This document shows positions 48,001-60,689 of a stretch of 64,000 bases of DNA, in pieces (positions within the stretch are counted from its first letter, which is position 1; each line of letters begins with the position of its first letter). The notes below the pieces were generated by a model. It made no database searches. It had not been told where the DNA came from and was given only the letters and a program-made list of their open reading frames with translations. Made by a program: the position numbers and the translations under genes. The DNA comes from Parus major (Eukaryota > Chordata > Aves > Passeriformes > Paridae), in assembly GCF_001522545.3 (NCBI RefSeq), contig NC_031799.1, positions 46,331,035-46,395,034 of the forward strand. Reading direction: 5' to 3'.

Positions 48001-48180
48001 AGAAGCTCACTGAAGACCTCTAAGTGAGGGCATACTGCACTGTCCCTCTTTAATTAGATGATTGTGCATCCTCTAAAGGGAATTCTGTGGTCGGCATATT
48101 TTAATAAACATGTTATAATTTGCTTTTGGTCTCAGCAGTTGTTTGCTTAATTTTCTTTGAATGAGTCTTCAGAAAATTGC
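45081..48180. other. Intergenic, no gene recognised
   Basis: AT-rich intergenic sequence. It holds a short tandem hairpin repeat at 47489 and a weak exon-like stretch at 46591-46680 discussed as a finding. Nothing else is recognisable. Confidence 0.5.
47489..47530. repeat. 17-bp tandem repeat with internal hairpin
   Basis: Unit GCAATCACAGGATTGCT repeats perfectly at 47489-47505 and 47506-47522, with 7 bases of a third copy. Each unit is an inverted repeat (AGCAATC/GATTGCT around ACAG), giving two adjacent potential stem-loops. Confidence 0.9.
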
Positions 48181-48189
48181 AGTAACATT

Positions 48190-48360
48190 TATTGAACTTC
48201 GGTCTCAGCAGAAAACAAAGATTCGAGTTCTGCCATCTACTGGTTAAACGGGGTTTAGCGGAGGCTCGCTGTCACTCCTACCGGCGAGAGGGCATTGATT
48301 TAGGAGTTCAGATCCTCTACTTAATCCCGAGCAGTAACTCACACAAGTGTACTGTCACGG
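48190..48360. promoter_or_regulatory. CpG-containing patch with CTCF-like motif
   Basis: GCCATCTACTGG at 48232-48243 fits the CTCF core on the reverse strand. It is followed by about 70 bp with several CpGs in an AT-rich setting. Binding is inferred from the motif alone. Confidence 0.35.
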
Positions 48361-51300
48361 AATAATACTGCTTTCTTGCAGAATAAAAGCCTTTTTTCGA
48401 CTGTGCCATAGGTACAGAAGAAAAGGGACTTGAGGATGGGACTGTGTACCCAAAATGAAAGAATAAATTGTCTGAGACAAGTGAAACTTCACTGTCAGGA
48501 CTGTGCCTTCAGCACCAGACTGCATAATGTTTTTGGAGAATTTCTCCCAAAGTAGGTAATCTGTGATCAGCTTATAGTTACTGTATGGAGAATGACAAAT
48601 AAAAACTGTTTCCACCATAGAAGTGGAAGGATTGTTCTTGTCCCTTTCAAGAGTAATGATATAACTTGCAGCAAATACAGAAGACTTTACTGACGACTAG
48701 TGTGTTTCCCTGCATAGCCAGGATGGTGTAGAGGACTTTAACCAGACTAGATACCTGTGAATGCTCATCTGAAAATGACCCATATTCAAAATTTAAACTT
48801 TTGGTGCATAGGCAATGTACAACACCCTTGAACTCAGTAAGCCTGAACTTACGTTGTTCATATTCTTGTTGCAGTTGCACTAACACTCCCTAACTGAGCT
48901 CAGGACTATGACAGAACATGTTACTCATCTGATACAACAGGATGAAGTGGAGAGTAAACTAATCCAGAAAGCTGGTAGAAGAAAGAAACTCTGGAGCTCA
49001 GGAAATTTACCATCTAGCATGTGGCTAGTCTAAGATAGCTGTTTTCACTTTGCCGCTGTACCTGCCTAAAGAACTTGCACACGCAGTCACTAACCCTTAT
49101 CTAAGAGACAGCTGTTTCCTACTACATGCTTGCTGCATGCCTTTGGTGACTGGTAAACATAACAGCCTTGGACATTCACTGTAGCACTACTCTTTCATTC
49201 CCTGTACTGCCTAGTAATTGCTTGTAGTTGCTCTGACATCTAGAACTTTCTTAAAAACAACTGACACATTATAGAAAGTAATGGAAAACACACTTTTTGA
49301 AAAGAGGTACACATTTTATGCTGCCTATAGATACACATTTTGCTCAAAGAGAATTAAAGATGCACAAAACAGCAGTAGGAATACCATTGTTAAGTTCTAA
49401 TGGAAGGCTGTTTTTCTGTAACATTTTACTTATTGTTACTTACTGAACATGAGTGACTGTTCTTAACTACTTTTCAGTGAAAAATTGGATACTGTGTATT
49501 TTTCCCAAGATGTTTATACTAGTACTTTGCTTTTGGATTCCTCAATTTTCCCACAACAAATTCACATGCTGAATTAAATCAGCACTTGCAGTTTAAGACT
49601 ATTCCACTTAGCTGCTTCGAAGGCTTCCTGAACAGATCATCAAGTCACCTATGATATGGCACAGTCAGGATGGATGTTTCCCTGATGTATTTTCCTGCCT
49701 CTGAGGGCTGAGAGCCATTCATCATGGCAGATATACCCTGACTACTAGTGAAACAGAGAGCACAGAGCTAAATTACAACTCATGAAAGCTGTCTTTTTTG
49801 CCTGTTTGCAAGTAGTTCCATTCTTTGCACACAAATACAGAACAAAAGGATAACAGCAAAAAAGACAGAGGTTGGTGAGCTTTTTTTGTGTGTACGTTTC
49901 TACACACAAAATCTAGATGCCAGGAGAGTGGGAAATCATCTACTACTGCTCTGGGTGCAAATAGTACCTCTATTGTTAATCTCTCTTCAGTGAACAGACT
50001 GCCTCATTTACCAGAGACCTTAATGAAAAGCTGTGATTGTGCCAAGAGAAAGCTACCCAATGGAATCTCCTATGAAATGTTAACTTGAGTGTTACCAGGC
50101 CCTCAGTTCTTCATTTCCATCAGTGAAATCTTGTCACATATAGGTAAAACTTTACAAAAGAAAGGCCCTGTAAAATCATGGTTCAGGCCTTGTTACTTGT
50201 TACTTGTTACTAGCTAGCAGCTAGCCTGGTAAGTTCCCATGCAAAGACATCTTGAGAATGAAAACATAAGTAACTGGTCTTGGGGAGAAAAACAAGTGCA
50301 CCTGTAGTAACAAGGGATCTGTCCCATGGGAATCAGTAGAAAAAGCCTGTAAACATTGTTTGAGAGAAGAGTTTTGACTGACATGTACACTCATTACCAA
50401 CCAGTGAATTGAGTTCCTAACCAACTGGAATTAAACACGGTGCCTTCTGATAACCATGTAAATATAAGCTGTGTGCAATAAAGCTTTGGCTGTGATGGAA
50501 AAAGAAACAGGTGCCATTATCAGTCTATAAATTCTCATTCACCTTTTTCATTCCTATTGCACTTCAACACTCCAGTGCTTAGATTTCCACGGTGTCAGTG
50601 GTCTGTGGTGGGAATCTGCATGATACATAACTATTCTGTCCTGTGACTAGCCTGTAGGTGGGTCCCTGGATTTGGGTAGCTTTCAGCTTCTCTCCAGACC
50701 CATCACAGGTGCTAGAGGTGTTGGTGCCTGTTTCCATACTGTAATGCACAGGTGCAGGATTGCTGTTACACAGTGGTAGGCCCATTTTTAAGCTGGATGC
50801 TCACTTCTTTTGGCTTATGGGGAATTTAAGAACATGAGTTGTGCAATAATAAGGGCCACATTTCCTTCCCTGGCTGACCCCCTGAAATGTCACAATGTTA
50901 CCTAAGTGATTGGCTGCCCTGCACACCTTGAAAATTTCTATCAGCGACTGCCTGCTGGTCCTGTTTAGTTATGTAAAGAGCACACAAGCAAGTTTTTAAT
51001 TGTTTTACCTGCAGCAGAGATTGGAAAACTCAACCTATTTCTGTAATCTTGAACTGAGTTACATAATGTAAAGTTTCATCTGTGTGACAAGGTGATAAAA
51101 CAAGTCAAGAGCGCTGCTGGGAGAATGTGGGGAGCTGCTTTAATACCAAACTTGGATCTAAATTTAAGGTCACCCCTATTCTGAGCTCCAGAGTCCTCTC
51201 CTATTCCACACTTTCCAAAGAAATAAACACCTACAAAACCAGTGCTTTCAGCACCATTCACATGAATTATCTTTCCATTAATCAACCATGCACTGCACTC

Positions 51301-52380
51301 AACAGAATCCATTATAGTTACAAGCTGTTACAGAACAGAAGAAGGAAATGTAGTGGTAACCAGGAGTAGCAAATGGGGATTTGTCACATAACTGACCAGT
51401 TTTTATTTTTCACAGATGGAGATTCACTGCTGCCTCTCCTTTTGTTTTCCTTATTGTGGAATGCAGAAGCTCCAAGTCAGCATTTTCCTGGTCAGGGGGT
51501 GTTTACTTCTGTTCAGCTGTACCAGAGGAGAGCAGTGATCTGCTGGTGAGGGGCAGCTGGCTTTAGCACAGCATTCCCATTACAGCAGATGCACAAAACA
51601 ACTGCTGAAGACTGTGCTGGGGCCAGCACCATAGAATGCCCCTTAGCACCAGCCCAGATGCTGCTCCAAGAGAACACGGGGGGCCCTGAAAGTGTAGGGC
51701 TATATGGAGGGCCAAGTACCTCTTCCTAGGGTGGTACTGTGGAGGTTGAGGTTTGACTGAGGTGCAGGACTCAGGTACAGAGCTTACAGGTGCAGAAGCT
51801 ATGGGAGAAGGCAGGACACCACATAGCACCAGGGAGGATGAGCAGGAAGGCAACAGGATCCCTTCAAGGAGGTGCCTGTGCAGAGGTAAGTGCTGGAGCC
51901 CTCTGCAGCAGTGATGGGTGCAGGACTCTGGCTGAGTGAACAGCACTTTTGTTCAGGCGTCACTGCCAGTCAGCCCTGCTGTGCACACCCAGAGAACCGT
52001 GCCAGGCCATTGACTTTTCAGGAACCAAGGTTCCCAGACCACAACTTATCAGGACCTAACAGAACCATCCTGAGCAGGACTAGCCAATACCAAAACTGCT
52101 GTGGCTGTACTCCTGCTCCAAGGCAGGTTAACTACAAATCAACCACATTACACTATAGACATCTGTAACCCCACTCTGAGGACATTGAGCTCTCCTGTAC
52201 AGCAGTGGGCGGTAGTTTTTTAATTACATTACTATTTAATTATCATTCAATAATTGTTTAATTAAAATTTTATAATGAGTTAATCATCAACAAACCCCTG
52301 TAATTCCACAGTGATGTCTTATTTTAGGAATTTATCTGCAACAGGTGCTTAAGAGGTAGGACAGTTAAAAGGCTATGCAG
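48361..52380. other. Intergenic, no gene recognised
   Basis: Mostly AT-rich. A GC-richer block at 51500-52170 resembles no family I know and could be an old LTR. A 7-bp unit TTGTTAC repeats three times at 50190-50210. AGAG|GTAAGT at 51885 is a strong donor without a proven exon. Confidence 0.45.
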
Positions 52381-52589
52381 GACTCTCTTGTAGGCTTGGA
52401 TTTGTAAGGTGGGAAGGCTGAGACTCCCAAGATGGAAATGTTGGGATCTTGTGACTCCAGGCAATAGGAGAATGACTCCTTTTGGTCATGTAGGTATGAA
52501 CTGAAGGCACTCAGGTGCTATACTCTGAAAACAGTCTTTCCCTTTCACCTAGGTCGGGAAAAACATCAGAGCCCCCACAAGGACAGAGC

Positions 52590-52830
52590 AAGTCATGGTG
52601 GCTGGAGACTTTACTTTTGCTGATCTCTCTGTCTCAGAAAGTTTTCTGCTTGCAAAACACCTTGGCCTTTGATCTGGGGTGCTTTTGTCAAGCCCTCAGA
52701 CCATGACTTCCCATCATCCATGTGGGCACCAGTGACACAGCCAAAGGAGAATCTCATGCATGAGCACATCACTCTTGAGTCTAGCACACGTGGTATTTCT
52801 TCTTGCTGGTGAAGGAGTAGATCTATCCTG
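52590..52830 (+). mobile_element. CR1 LINE 5' part, ORF1 esterase-like remnant
   Basis: TCATCCATGTGGGCACCAGT with the following bases encodes IHVGTSDTA, like the HVGTNDTA esterase motif in the first CR1 open frame. Heavily mutated; boundaries approximate. Confidence 0.5.
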
Positions 52831-52839
52831 TAGGCCAAC

Positions 52840-54654
52840 AGGTTCTGTCAGGCATAGAAATAAATAATGTTACTTATTTTACATATACACATATATTAAA
52901 AAATGGTGTTTTATATACTGGATTTCTGATACATTATTAGAGTGTAGAATCAAAAATTACAATGTGGTTTTAACAAGACCTGGACATTTTCTTTTCAGAG
53001 TGCACAATTCTTAGTAAACCTTAACTGCAATCTGTTATTCCATATGTGGCTGTTTCTGCATATTTTGCATTTCAGAATGCATTAATTAAGCTACTCTATT
53101 AATAAGAATTGCTTTCATGTTCCCTAGGTCCAGAGACGAAACATGACCAAAGAAGTTAAACTGGCAATCCTTTACAATAAATAAATAAATAAATATATAA
53201 ATAAAACCCTACCTGTTTTTTTGGTTGAGTGGTTGGTGCTTTTCTCAAAGAGAAGTGATTCATTAACTCTGACCACATCCCTTATGTACTTTGTCAGGAA
53301 GATATTTGTTCTAAAACTTAAGAGCTGGAAATAAGCTATTAAATTTTAAAATTGGTATATTTGAAACACAAATAACTTGCCTGTCATATCATCATATTTG
53401 CTAGCTGGCTGGGCCTAAATTTTCAGCCTCTTGACTTTGCTATGTTGTTACAGTTTCCTTTATTTTCAGCTCTGATATGGCTTATTGTTTACTAAGTCTC
53501 AGTTTTGTTAGCAGAACTAGAGAAACTCCTGGGATAGTAAGAAGTGTAAATGCTAAAAGAAAATATGAGATCCAAGGTTATGTCTGCTTGTGATAAATGT
53601 ATCTACTTTTTCATTAAATACTTACTAATGCTGACTATAATGATTTTGGTGAAATAAAAGTGTATTACTTGATGGGATCTCTGGAAGGCTTTTTTTCCCA
53701 CAATAGATGGATGTATTTGAACTGAAGGATTTTCTTCTCTTTTATGTCTCTGCACCTATATGAAAAGTGTGTATATATTTGATATATAAACATTAATATG
53801 TAATTTTGCTTAGATTATGAATGCTAATGTGTTCCTAATTATGACCTTTATCTGAAAAAGTATAGTCTCTTAATCTGGCTAAGCAAAGAAACAATTAAAA
53901 AGCTGAAAGACATACCATATCTTACTGCATAACTTGGACCTGACCCAGAATTTTCTCCTGGCTTTCCACAGCAGGGCTTTTGCTTCTCTGACTCAGGGGA
54001 AGCTGATGCTTTTAACTAACAAGTCAGCACTTGATTTATTTCTAGTGTGATCTGAACAGTTGTTTTAAAGGTTTTTTTTTAGGAAGTAGCTATAGAGCTA
54101 TTATGAAGCAAAAAACAGGAAAAAAAACGCCACCACAATTACATGCTAGGTACATACCTTTTTTTTTTTTTTTTTTTGGTACTGTGGGCATAAGAAATTT
54201 AATTTCTCTTTTGTTTTCTGTTGCAAGACACAGAGTGCGCCAACATGATCTAAGAGTTTTACTGTCTCTTCAGCTGCAAGATTTTGGGAAAAAAATAAAG
54301 ATATCCTATTTAAATGAACATCAGGATTTACTTTTGATTCAGATATCACCAACTTGGAGAGGTGAAAAAAACTGCACATCTGAAACCTCTCTTGCCTAGG
54401 AAGGTGATACTTCATAAGCCACTTCCTTTCATGAGCCAGAACAGCATTATCCCTCATTTTCCAAATATTGATGTGCTGGCTTAAACAAAATGAAACCAAT
54501 CCCCCTGTAGCTCTTCTTCCCTTCTGATTGCCAACAGGAGGGCACATTCAAAGTAACTCCTGTGTTTTAAAGTCTTGCTTCTTAGAAGCCATAATTTATT
54601 TTAAACTCTCCTTTTCAGCCTCCACATACGGTTTATGTCATTCCTCTCTTCCAG
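52840..54654. other. Intergenic, no gene recognised
   Basis: AT-rich sequence with an AAAT repeat and a T17 tract near 54162-54178. No gene or recognised element otherwise. Confidence 0.5.
53178..53208. repeat. (AAAT)n simple repeat
   Basis: AATAAATA units in the intergenic region. Confidence 0.9.
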
Positions 54655-55353
54655 TTCCTTGTGGTAATGGAGGAAATCCAGAAAACAGAAGTCAACAATA
54701 AAGAAGATTCCAGTAATCTAGAAAGGCTTTTGCTTACGGCTCTATGGGATAGGTACCATTGGATTACACACTTTCACACTTCACCAACATGTAAAGAACA
54801 CACTTTATAGAAATAGAAATTTAACAAGATTATCTGGCATTTGGGAAGTTAAAGACTCTGACTCCCATCCTGTGAGTGGATGGATGAAATTGTTCGTAGC
54901 TCTCTGAGAAACCAGGACATGGGAAGGCCAGGACGGTCCAGTAAAAAACAGCACAGCTCCATCTGTTTTTCACCCACTACTTCCCTATTTGTACAGTCCT
55001 ATTAAATCCTCTCTAAATCCCACCTGGATCTTACAGGCTTTTTGAAGCTTGCTTACAAATTAATTGCTTCATGAAAGAATTTAGGAACTGAATTTCATCA
55101 TACTCAGTGTCAAGAGAGTTCTGGTACGATTAACTGTATTCCTTAAAGGATAAAATCATATGATATTGACACCACATCAAACTTATTTAATCTTGTACAT
55201 AAATTTGGGATGATGTACCAGAACTTTCACTTCTCAGTTGCATCAAAGGCTTTCTATCTGTCACTATTATGTTTTCTCCCTAGATATAAAGAGTACAAGG
55301 AAGTTACAAAAGGTTCAGAAGATCCAAGGTGCAAAGCTTGCTCCATTTACTGA
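54655..55353 (+). CDS. Unassigned two-exon coding candidate, possible 3' end of a small gene
   Basis: I do not recognise the product. Segment 54655-54752 follows a strong pyrimidine-rich acceptor (CATTCCTCTCTTCCAG) and ends before GTACCA. Segment 55284-55353 follows GTTTTCTCCCTAG and ends in TGA at 55351-55353. The phases join (98 nt, 32 codons plus 2, then one base and 22 codons). The joined frame contains MEEIQKTEVNNKEDSS, LERLLLTALWDRYKEYKEV and a C-terminus ending RCKACSIY. The composition is protein-like: charged, with few low-complexity stretches. An ATG inside the first segment would allow a protein of about 51 residues; otherwise upstream exons are missing. A strong donor at 51885 might belong to one. 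It could also be chance, a lncRNA or an old pseudogene. Confidence 0.3.
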
Positions 55354-56435
55354 ATACACCTCCTCCAAGCCAAGAAACTTGTAAAAATGACAGTTTTCCA
55401 AAATGCCTGCCCTGGAGTTGCATAGCTTGAGTTTAATGTGGTTATAGAATCCAAAGTGACACAAAATGTTTATCAGGAAAAAAAAGAAGTATATTTTCTT
55501 TTCAGAGGCCCTACATTTTTTTTCCTAATCTTGTCTTACTAATCTTGTCAAAACAAAGACAACAGATGCTCAAAGAATTTTGTTTGTTTTCATCTGAGGC
55601 ACTTCTTCATTAAAAAAATATGAAGGTATACCTAAGAAGTGGTAGCTTTATCCTGTTTGCTTTATCTTTCAGTTACCAGCCTGTCAAGCCACAACTCTGC
55701 ATGAAAAACAAAGACACTTCTAATGAGCTATCACAATTGTGAATGTGAGAGCTCCACACAGGTGAAATGGAAAGGATGGCTTGCCTTCAACTGCTGCCAT
55801 ACTCCATGGCTGCTGGCAGCAGATGTTTTAGCAAACTTGGCTGAAGACAACCATTGCATGGTTTAGGTTGTTTGGTTGTTTAGGTTGCAGGGTTATACAT
55901 GTTGCTCAGAGATAACATGGGAAGCTAAAGCACAAAAAGTTTAGCTCTTGCCCCTGTGCTGTAGCTTATAAATATCTATCTGGAGAGTCAATTGTTAAAA
56001 AAAAAGCCAAAATCTCACTTCATTTATATCTCAACTATAAAAACTACCATTCTACAGTCTTCTATCAAATAAACCCTGTAACTACCTGCTCCAATAAGTG
56101 ATTCAGTAGTGTATGTAATTATTTGTTAATTGAATTCATTTTCACCTTTTGTAAAAAGATTAATTGATTGCTTTCTCAGGCTTTTGAAACAGTCAGATTT
56201 TGATACGATTATAAGGAAGTTTCCTAGATTGTAGGAAAGACTTGTTCACATGAGTTTCAGCTTTCCAGTTCTTGGGCCTCTGACTCTTAAGAGGGGAAGA
56301 ACTATTAGATCAATACAAAATAAACACATTTCAAGAGGACAGGCTATGTTGAAAAGAAAGGCAGGACAGGTTAACGGAACTCCACTTAACCTGCTCTTCT
56401 GCTTGACTGCCTTTAGGGAAAAGAGGTTTCTCCCC
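55354..56435. other. Intergenic or 3' flank, no gene recognised
   Basis: AT-rich. AATAAA occurs near 56067 and an ATTAAA near 55607, either of which could serve the candidate unit upstream. Nothing else is recognised. Confidence 0.45.
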
Positions 56436-56439
56436 AAAT

Positions 56440-56890
56440 CCAGTCTGAACACCTAGTTTGAAGTTCTGCCCTTTGTCTCTTGTCCTCATATTCCTGTAGA
56501 GGACCTTGGTCCATCTTCTTTAAAACCTCTGTGTCAGTACTATGGAGATGCTATGAGATCTTCTGGAAACTGTCTCTTCAGACAGAGTAAGTCCTGCTCC
56601 CTCAGCCTTCTCTGCACAGGATACGTGCACCAATCCCTAGCCACTCTCATGGTTCTCCACCAAATTAGCTCCAGCAGTTTGTCATGTACTTCCTTTATGG
56701 AGGCCAAAACTGAGTACAATAATCTTATATTGCAGTGCTGAGGAGATGGTAATAATCCCTTCTTTCAGCTAACTAGCTGTGCATCTGCAACAGGATACTG
56801 TTGATCTTGTTGTTGCCAGTGTGCACAGCTGGCTCATTGAAAACCAAGACACTCAAGACCTTTTCTACGGTGCTACCCTGCTGCCTGTCT
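56440..56890 (-). mobile_element. CR1 LINE, first part of a split old copy
   Basis: Reverse-complement CR1: AAGTCCTGCTCCCTCAGCCT, then GGAGGCCAAAACTGAGTACA, then ACAGGATACTGTTGATCTTG and GCACAGCTGGCTCATTGAAA, the region just upstream of the CR1 3' end. It resumes at 59125. Confidence 0.85.
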
Positions 56891-57191
56891 CTTCATTTGG
56901 AGGTGAAAGAAGGTGTGATCCCTGATAGACAATGCTGGCAGCAACTGCTTGCCGTAGTCTTCAATGGTAACCTGGTAGCCAGGCTGGGTCTGTTGTTCTG
57001 ACCTGGGATGCCACAGCTTTCCCAGAGAGAGCAGTCCCACAAGAGATGGCCTTCAGGGGGTCTCTGGCAATCCCTGGCCACTGCGTAACCTCAGCAAGGG
57101 GCAGCCTGTGGCTGCAAGAGATTTCAGCTCAGTGATTTCAGCTCTGCTTGCTAGGTTATCCTGGACTGACTTAAAGATAGAGAGACAGGAG

Positions 57192-57513
57192 TGTTGTGTG
57201 GCGACTCCACAGAGATAGCCTTTATTGTCCAGCAGCTCTGCAAAGGGTAGCAAGGGATGGCAGGTCCCTACTGAACTGGGCAGAAGCTGGGGTTTTTATG
57301 GGGGAAAGCCAGGGTGGTACAAGGGGGGAAAACCAATGGGCTACTAAAGATCAACGTAGTCACCAAAGCATGGTGGGATAGCTCACCATGAGAAGAGAGG
57401 ATGGTCCCATCTAAGGGGTATCTCTCAAGGAGAGGGTTGAGATAAGCTTATCACAGTTCCCTCAGGGCACATTTCTCCATGGAAAAGCCTTGGAAGGCTC
57501 ATCTGCCTCCACA
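57192..57513 (-). mobile_element. LTR, sense -, with TATA and poly(A) signal
   Basis: On the - strand it starts TGTGGAGGCAG and ends CGCCACACAACA, with a CATAAAAACC box at 57291-57300 and AATAAA at 57221-57226 about 70 bp further on. This is complete LTR architecture in about 320 bp. No clear target duplication is visible at these ends. Confidence 0.65.
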
Positions 57514-57529
57514 GTAGCTCTTCCTCCCC

Positions 57530-59122
57530 CACCTCTCAAGTGGATGAGCAGCAGGATGGGATGGAGGAGCAAAGTCTCTCTCTAAGTAAAGATCAGGTTC
57601 ATGGCCACCTGAAAAACCTGAACATACTTAGAGTCTATGGGAGCCTATGAGATGTGTTCTAGAGTCCAGAGGGAACCAGCTGATATAGCTGCCAAACCAC
57701 TCTCCATGACATTTGAAAAGCTGTGGCTGTCAGGTGAAGTCCCAGGTGAATGGAAAAGGGAAAACCTTGTATCTGTCTCTAAAGGGTAGAAAGGAGGATC
57801 CCTGGAACAACTGACCTGTGAGGATCACCTCTGTGCCTGGGAAGATCATGGAACAGATCCTGCTGGAAGCTGTGCTAAGGCACATGGAGGACAGGGATGT
57901 GATTTGGGACAGCCAGCATGACTTTACCAAGGGCAAGTCCAACCTGCAGGCCTTCTGTGATGGAGTGACTCCACTAGTGGACAAGGGCAGCAGATGTCAT
58001 TTATCATGGTCCTCCACAACATCTGTCTCTCTACATTGGGGAGAGATGGATTTGATGGGTGAATTGTTACATGGATAAGAAATCAGTGGCATTCAGAGGG
58101 TACTGGTCAACAGCTCAGAGTTCCAATGGACATCAGTGATCAATGGTCTCCCTCAGTGGTCTGTATTGGAAGCACTGTTATTTTATAGATGAAGTGCACC
58201 CTCATCAAATTTGCAGATGACCTCAAGTTTAGTTGTGCAGCTGACATTCCTGAAGAACAGGATGCCAACCAGAAGCACCTGTACAAGCTTGAGAAGGGGC
58301 CCATGGGAATCTCATGAGATTTAACAAGATCAAGTTCAAGGTGCTGCACCTGGGTCAGGACAACCCCCAGCATCATCAGCACAGGCTGGGGCTGAGCAGG
58401 TGGAGAGCAGCCCTGTGAGAAGGCCTTGGGGGTGCTGCTGGGTGAGAGGCTGGACATGACCCAGCCATGGGCACTCCCAGCCCAGAGAGCCAAACTTGTC
58501 CTGGGCTGCATCCAAAGCAGTGTGGGCAGCAGGGGAGGGAGGGGATTTTGTCCCTCTGCTCTGCTCTGGTGAGACCCCACCTGGAACCCTGCATCCAGCT
58601 CTGGGGGCCCAGCACAGGAAGGACATGGAACTGCTGGAGTAAGTCCAGAGGAGGGACACCAAGAAGATTAGAGGGAGCATCTCTTCCATAAAGAAAGGTG
58701 GGAAGAACTGGGTTTGTCCAGCCTGGAGAAGAGAAGGCACCTCATTATAGCCTTCCACTACCAGAGGGGAGCTTACAAGACAGCTGGAGAGGGACATCTT
58801 AAAGTGCCTCCCCAGGGACTTTAAGAATAAATAAAGGTGTGTGTTGGCAAAATAAAGAGGAGTAGCTTCAAACCGAAAGGGAGTATGTTTAGATTGGATA
58901 TTATGAAAAAATTATACTCAGTGAGGGTGATAAGGCACTGGAAAAAGTCACCCAGAGATGCTGGGGATGCCCCAGCCCTGGATGCGTTCATGGTCAGGCT
59001 GGATGGGACTTGGAGCAAATTGATCTAATGGAAGGTGTTCATGCAGCACATGGCAGAAGAGTTAGATGATCTTTAAGGTTCCTTCCAACCCAAACCAACT
59101 ATTTGATTCTGTGATATGATTA
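57530..59122 (+). mobile_element. CR1 LINE, about 1.6 kb, reverse transcriptase to 3' end, degenerate
   Basis: + strand frames contain [18 protein letters not shown], then FADDLK-like and CSALVRPHLE-like RT segments, VQRR, PAWRREGT, FRLDIMKK and VIRHWKKSP. The element ends in the CR1 tail (TTCCTTCCAACCCAAACCAA, then GATTCTGTGATATGATT). Stops and frameshifts make it inactive. It is inserted into the minus-strand CR1 copy. Confidence 0.92.
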
Positions 59123-59124
59123 AT

Positions 59125-59700
59125 TTCTCCTGTCTGTCCAGGTCCCTGTAGATGGCAGTGTAATGACTGTTTTCTCAGCTTTGCGTCATGTGTGAACTTG
59201 ACATCACTTCACAGTACTGCTCTCTGTCACCTCATGATCTTCATAAGCATGCTCAGTGCCCAGGTCCCAGGAGAGACCTCTGTAATACTCCTCCCATTAT
59301 GGGCGTCCAGGCAGAGTTCAAATATGACCCATTAACCCTGACCTGCTGAGCTCAACCATTCAACCAGTTTTTTACCCATCTAGTTGTCCACCCATGCAGA
59401 AACATAATGTTCTACTTTGGATACAAGAATACTGTGGGAACCAAGTTATACACCTTGCTGAAGTCAAGGTTATAGTAATGCTCTCTCCTACACAGATCTA
59501 CACATTTGTCATGGAAAGCAATTAAGTAGGTTGGGCACCACTGACCGCTGTCAAATCTAATATTGGCTGTTCCTCTCTGTCTTCTTCCCCGTGAGCCCAG
59601 AAATGTGTTCCAAGACACCTTGTGCTAGGATTTTTAGGAAGACTAAGGCAAGGCTGAATTTGTGGATGATGGGAACTATCATTATGTGCTTTGGCTGATC
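59125..59700 (-). mobile_element. CR1 LINE, second part of the split old copy
   Basis: Reverse-complement CR1 RT region: TGTCCAGGTCCCTGTAGATG, then ATTCAACCAGTTTTTTACCC, AGAATACTGTGGGAACCAAG, TTGCTGAAGTCAAGGTTATA and TTTGTCATGGAAAGCAATTA. It continues the element broken off at 56890. Confidence 0.88.
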
Positions 59701-60689
59701 AGCTTCAGCAGGCACACATCTTCAAACAAAGGGGTTTCACACTGCTTCCCTCTCTCCTGTCCTCCAGTGTATCTGGGGCTTAATACAGCTCTGTAGTATC
59801 TTATATATGTTCTCTAAATCATGTTTGTAGAAGCAATTAGAAGTATTTCAAAGTTCATGTATGCAATTACCCATTCTTTCTCCCACCATAAAAAGTCGTA
59901 TTATGCTTTGTTTGGTCTCTTAATTATTTCTACCGCTTTTCCTCCAAAAGGTCAAATCCTTCTGATCAAAACTACTTTCATATTCCCAACACAGAAAGGA
60001 GACAGAGTAGTAGAAACTAGAAGACGCTAAGAAATTTTAGAATGTTATTATTGGTCTACAGGATGAGGATTTATTACACAAGAGGTTTATTACACCAGCT
60101 TATTCCACCCTTCACCAAAATACAGATAAATAGGAGCCAGGAAGAAAAATTTTAACTACCATTTCTTATCTCTCATTACTTAATGGAGGTACATGGATGT
60201 TGTTTTGAGCAGCCCAGTAGAGATTCTCAATGCAAAGCTGAGATCAAGGACACAGACAAGTTGAGATTCAGACAGCATACATCTATATACAGAAAATCCA
60301 AAGTGATAGCCTCCTTTCCTGTCCCAACCTACTCCATCCATAGTATTTTATCGAACAGAGTAAATCAAATAAACAGAGGTACTCCAGAGACTAGCAACAT
60401 AGAAACATCCAGGTGTGTCAACATTATCCAAACTAGCAACAAGAAGGTTAAGTGAACAAAGAACAAAACCCCCCTGTGTTATAGAGGAGGGAGACTTGGC
60501 AGAACCCCTTATCTTTTCTTACGAAGTCAGAGATGTTGAGTGTAGAAGTCAAAACCTATGGCAAATCATTTTCTTCTGGCAATGCATCACCACAAAACTT
60601 CCTGAGGTGGAGCATTGTGTGCTCTAAAACGGTATGAGGATGGGACAGCAAAATCTTGCAGATTAATGTCCTGGCAAGAAACTGGAGGT
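59701..60689. other. Intergenic, no gene recognised
   Basis: AT-rich sequence between two CR1 elements; nothing recognised. Confidence 0.5.

Noticed and set aside
51500..52170. GC-richer block suspected to be an LTR or gene
   Set aside because: No clear TATA and poly(A) pair, no matching ends and no conserved protein; left unassigned.
54146..54547. 133-residue minus-strand frame
   Set aside because: Ends in a poly-lysine run encoded by a T tract and has no recognisable domain or splice support.
58140..58797. Overlapping minus-strand frames of about 150 residues
   Set aside because: Antisense shadows of the plus-strand CR1 element.
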